Below the pieces are notes generated by a model. It was not told the origin of the DNA, did no database searches, and worked only from the letters and a program-made list of their open reading frames with translations. A program made the translations under genes and the position numbers. This document shows positions 61,827-64,000 of a stretch of 64,000 bases of DNA, in pieces; position 1 is the stretch's first letter, and each line of letters opens with the position of its first letter. Location of the stretch: assembly GCA_903813345.2 (NCBI GenBank), contig CAIIXF020000004.1:11321196-11385195 (forward strand), read 5' to 3'. Origin of the DNA: Owenia fusiformis. Taxonomy: Eukaryota > Annelida > Polychaeta > Sabellida > Oweniidae.

Positions 61827-61903
61827 CAGGGTGTCCATAAAATCTCTTTACAATAACAATACAAAGTCTGTTTAAAGTGTGAAGAAACTTTATGGTCACC
61901 CTG
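61827..61903. mobile_element. Micro-MITE, 77 bp, copy 3
   Basis: Starts CAGGGTGTCCATAAAATCTC and ends AACTTTATGGTCACCCTG; the arms match over about 25 bp. TA on both sides (61825-61826 and 61904-61905). Only 54 bp separates it from copy 2. Confidence 0.88.
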
Positions 61904-61984
61904 TATTGTAATTGCTCAGCTTACACAAGCTTATGAGACCCCTAGTATATAAAAAATAAATCCTAGCTTTGTGAACAATTCTCC

Positions 61985-62140
61985 CAAGTGAACACCTGTG
62001 TCTAATGAACACCCCTTCAATCTCAACACAATACTCTGACAAATTCTGTAGACAATTGGCTCTCTGTAGTGGACACCTATCTACAGTGAACACATTTTAA
62101 TGGCTCAATAGGTGTTCACGATACAGGGCTTTACTGTATA
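61985..62140. repeat. 'gtgttcac' repeat family copy
   Basis: 'agtgaacacctgtgtctaat' to 'ataggtgttcacgatacagg' and TTTACTGTAT. Similar words occur at 27585-27775. Type unknown. Confidence 0.45.
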
Positions 62141-62759
62141 TGTATAGATTAGTATAGGAAATACAAAGAAATAACACAATAAATAAAAGGTATTTCTAAA
62201 ACATTTTTTTCTGCATTCCTAGACAGCTATAACCAAACACTGTTTTAGACAGATTTAAGACACTTTTTGACAGCCTTTCATTTTTTTCAGACAGGCTATC
62301 CATGAATTGAGTTTTTTTGCCTGAGATCTTCAAGATTGACTCCTGACATATAAAACCTTTTACGAAATGAAGAGTAAACCATGAGAGTTGTAACGAATAT
62401 CCTCTAAATGCAGTTCTGTGTTTCTTGTCAATCTTCGATGCTTTTGTTAAACATTGTATCCCAGAATGTCAATGAACACCAATGAAGGGTGATTTCCCCA
62501 GCATTAAAGCAGGTAGGTGCTTCACCCGATTGCACCCACTTCACCCACTTGCCAACAAAAATTTTGTTGAAATCGGCATTTTTTACCTACCTTGATCTGA
62601 ATCATGAAAATGTAACTTTTGCAATTTTCATTTAATTAGCAAATCAAACAAATTCATGGGATTATATTTCTAGGATTTGCCTTTGATGTTATATTAGGAT
62701 ACAAGATACACTCTGATAATGGAAATAATCTCTTATGTGGCTTCTGTTAGGAATGTCGC

Positions 62760-62860
62760 AATGGTCATATTTTAAATGGAAAACGGAGTGGAAATGAGTG
62801 GAATTAACAAGAAATAAAGTAAAAAGATATGTAGTCAATACTTTAAATTGTATAGAACCA
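62760..62860 (+). repeat. Truncated arm of the long-TIR family
   Basis: The inner part of a forward arm, stopping after 'aaattgtatagaa'. Confidence 0.7.
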
Positions 62861-63119
62861 TGATATTCCCCAAGGGTTCCTTTAAACTGATGCGTTTAGT
62901 GGTTGTCTGGTACGAAGAAATTGATCCTTTAAGATTATGCGTTTAGTGGTTGTCTCATACAGAGAATATGATCCTTTAAAGTGATGATCTCTCAAATATC
63001 CTAAAAAAATCTGATGCCTTTAAGCAGGAGGTAATGATCAACAAAAAATGTTTTTTCAAGCTTGAAATACTTACTGAGTGATAGCACTGGATTGTTATGT
63101 ACTAATTAGACGAATTACC

Positions 63120-63232
63120 TTCCATGGATTCTCGGAGGTCATATTTTAAATTGCAAAATAAAGTGGAAAATAGTGGAATCAGCAAGGAATAAAATCAACA
63201 GACATGAAGTCAACACTCTAAATTGTATATGT
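63120..63232 (+). repeat. Truncated arm of the long-TIR family
   Basis: Inner part only, stopping after 'ctaaattgtata' as in the neighbouring copy at 62760. Confidence 0.7.
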
Positions 63233-63239
63233 CAAGATG

Positions 63240-63424
63240 TCATGTTTTGAAATGGGTTATGTTTTGAAATGCAAAATAGAGTGAAAAAGAGTGGAATTAG
63301 CAAGGAATAAAGTATAAAGGCATGTAGCTAACACACTAAATTGTATAGAAAAGCAAGAAAATCGGATACTTCATTCAAATTTTAGAGAGGAATGACATGA
63401 AATAAGCATGAGCAGATGGACATC
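63240..63424 (+). repeat. Solo arm of the long-TIR family
   Basis: A complete forward arm directly after a truncated one, ending GCATGAGCAGATGGACATCC. Confidence 0.85.
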
Positions 63425-64000
63425 CAAATATACGGATAAAGTATGTTATGTACTTGAAATTATAAAGAAGGCAACTCAGAGGGAGTTGATTATGACAAAA
63501 TGCACAGCGATCCAACATAATTTCTACCAAATAGTTTATTATTCATCCTCCTCACAACATTTACGAGATCTATAACCCCCAGGCTTAAGATTTTTCCGAA
63601 GGCTGAAAGAATGAAAATACCAAAACAAGAGAATTCATTAAAATCTGCACCAGGGCGGTTGAGGATGTTTACACCATACAAGATACAAAGATAGATAAAA
63701 AGAACTTAGTACATCTAATGGGGAAACATCACATGATTCAGAAGTGTGAAAATGTTCTTTTTAAAGGGCCATATTTACAGTACGGTTGATTCCCAATAGT
63801 ACAACTGCGAAGATAACAAGACAAAAGCATTACAAAATGTCCCCACCACTTTGAAAGTGTAACCATTTGTTTTAGATACTGAATGCCAACACCAAATACC
63901 AAAGAATGGTGACAAAAATGACTGTTTAGGCTTCAATATTTTTCCTGTTTGTATAACAAAAAACATTCAAGGCATTAACATGGAAAATGTCACCACCTGC

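Larger units (their letters stand above)
58191..64000 (-). other. Glypican gene, GPC3/5 (dally) class, 3' part
   Basis: The 3' end of a second glypican gene on the same strand. Three coding exons (61590-61464, 61075-60790, 58339-58191) join in frame (phase 0 then phase 1) and end at TAG 58193-58191. The joined C-terminal part is about 185 residues: the end of the core domain (a segment reading NPEMPVFKG then GDKLEHVIK, aligning with the NPE...DKLKH segment of vertebrate GPC5 and GPC3), a Gly/Asn/Lys-rich linker with Ser-Gly attachment sites, and a hydrophobic GPI-signal tail. I could not find the preceding exon (the CWNG region of vertebrate glypicans) in 61591-64000, so it should lie beyond the right edge. 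The class call rests on short segments, so it is less secure than the family call. Confidence 0.87.
61591..64000 (-). other. Upstream intron of the GPC3/5-class glypican (partial)
   Basis: No further convincing glypican exon is visible. It holds two 77-bp micro-MITEs, a stretch of 'gtgttcac' repeat words at 61985-62140, three forward repeat arms (62760-63425), and a possible unrelated splice acceptor followed by a short open frame and AATAAA near 63603. Confidence 0.6.

Noticed and set aside
85-63424. The dispersed arm repeat as a tRNA-derived SINE
   Set aside because: No A or B box, no poly(A) or simple-repeat tail, and facing arm pairs point to inverted-repeat elements instead.
1-64000. 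tRNA, rRNA, retroviral or LINE coding remains
   Set aside because: I saw no cloverleaf, no rRNA-like conserved stretch and no reverse transcriptase or integrase motifs. A proper scan (tRNAscan-SE, RepeatMasker, protein search) could still find short or decayed ones.

Overview
This window is AT-rich DNA from an animal (bilaterian invertebrate) nuclear genome. It has long introns, GT-AG splice sites, minisatellites and dense dispersed repeats, and shows no prokaryotic gene organisation. The repeat style (Helitron-like and miniature transposon debris, stretches built on 'aggtcaaa' words) made me think of a mollusc or another lophotrochozoan. That is only an impression, and I cannot name the species.

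The coding content I can support is two glypican genes (GPI-anchored heparan sulfate proteoglycans), head to tail on the minus strand. The upstream gene enters from the right edge. Its last three coding exons lie at 61590-61464, 61075-60790 and 58339-58191, and encode the end of the core protein, a Ser-Gly glycosaminoglycan attachment cluster and a C-terminal GPI signal. Residue similarity places it in the GPC3/GPC5 (dally) class. The second gene starts about 7.7 kb further on: exon 1 (50470-50308, signal peptide), exon 2 (25440-25282, CPQGYTCC motif) and exon 3 (3728-3337, helical core with PFGDVP and ARTFVQGL). It belongs to the GPC1/2/4/6 (dally-like) class and runs off the left edge. The three exons join in frame into 238 codons with introns of about 24.9 and 21.6 kb. 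The order GPC3/5-class then GPC4/6-class on one strand is the same as the human GPC3-GPC4 and GPC5-GPC6 pairs.

The introns are packed with repeats. The commonest is a roughly 170-190 bp arm seen about 35 times in both orientations. In several places two arms face each other about 100-150 bp apart, which suggests a long-terminal-inverted-repeat (foldback/MITE-like) element of about 450 bp, with many solo arms. Other elements with visible termini are a 455-bp Harbinger-like MITE (TAA target duplication), a 458-bp TIR element (TA duplication), three 76-77 bp micro-elements with TA duplications, a hAT-like and a pogo-like remnant, and a Helitron-like region ending in hairpin plus CTAG. Minisatellites of 40, 39, 32, about 28, about 24 and 12 bp are present. 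I recognise no RNA genes, CRISPR arrays or bacterial or viral genes, and no previously undescribed system. The most interesting points are the ancient tandem glypican arrangement, the inverted-arm repeat family, and the 9.4-kb gap in that family over exon 1 and the intergenic region.
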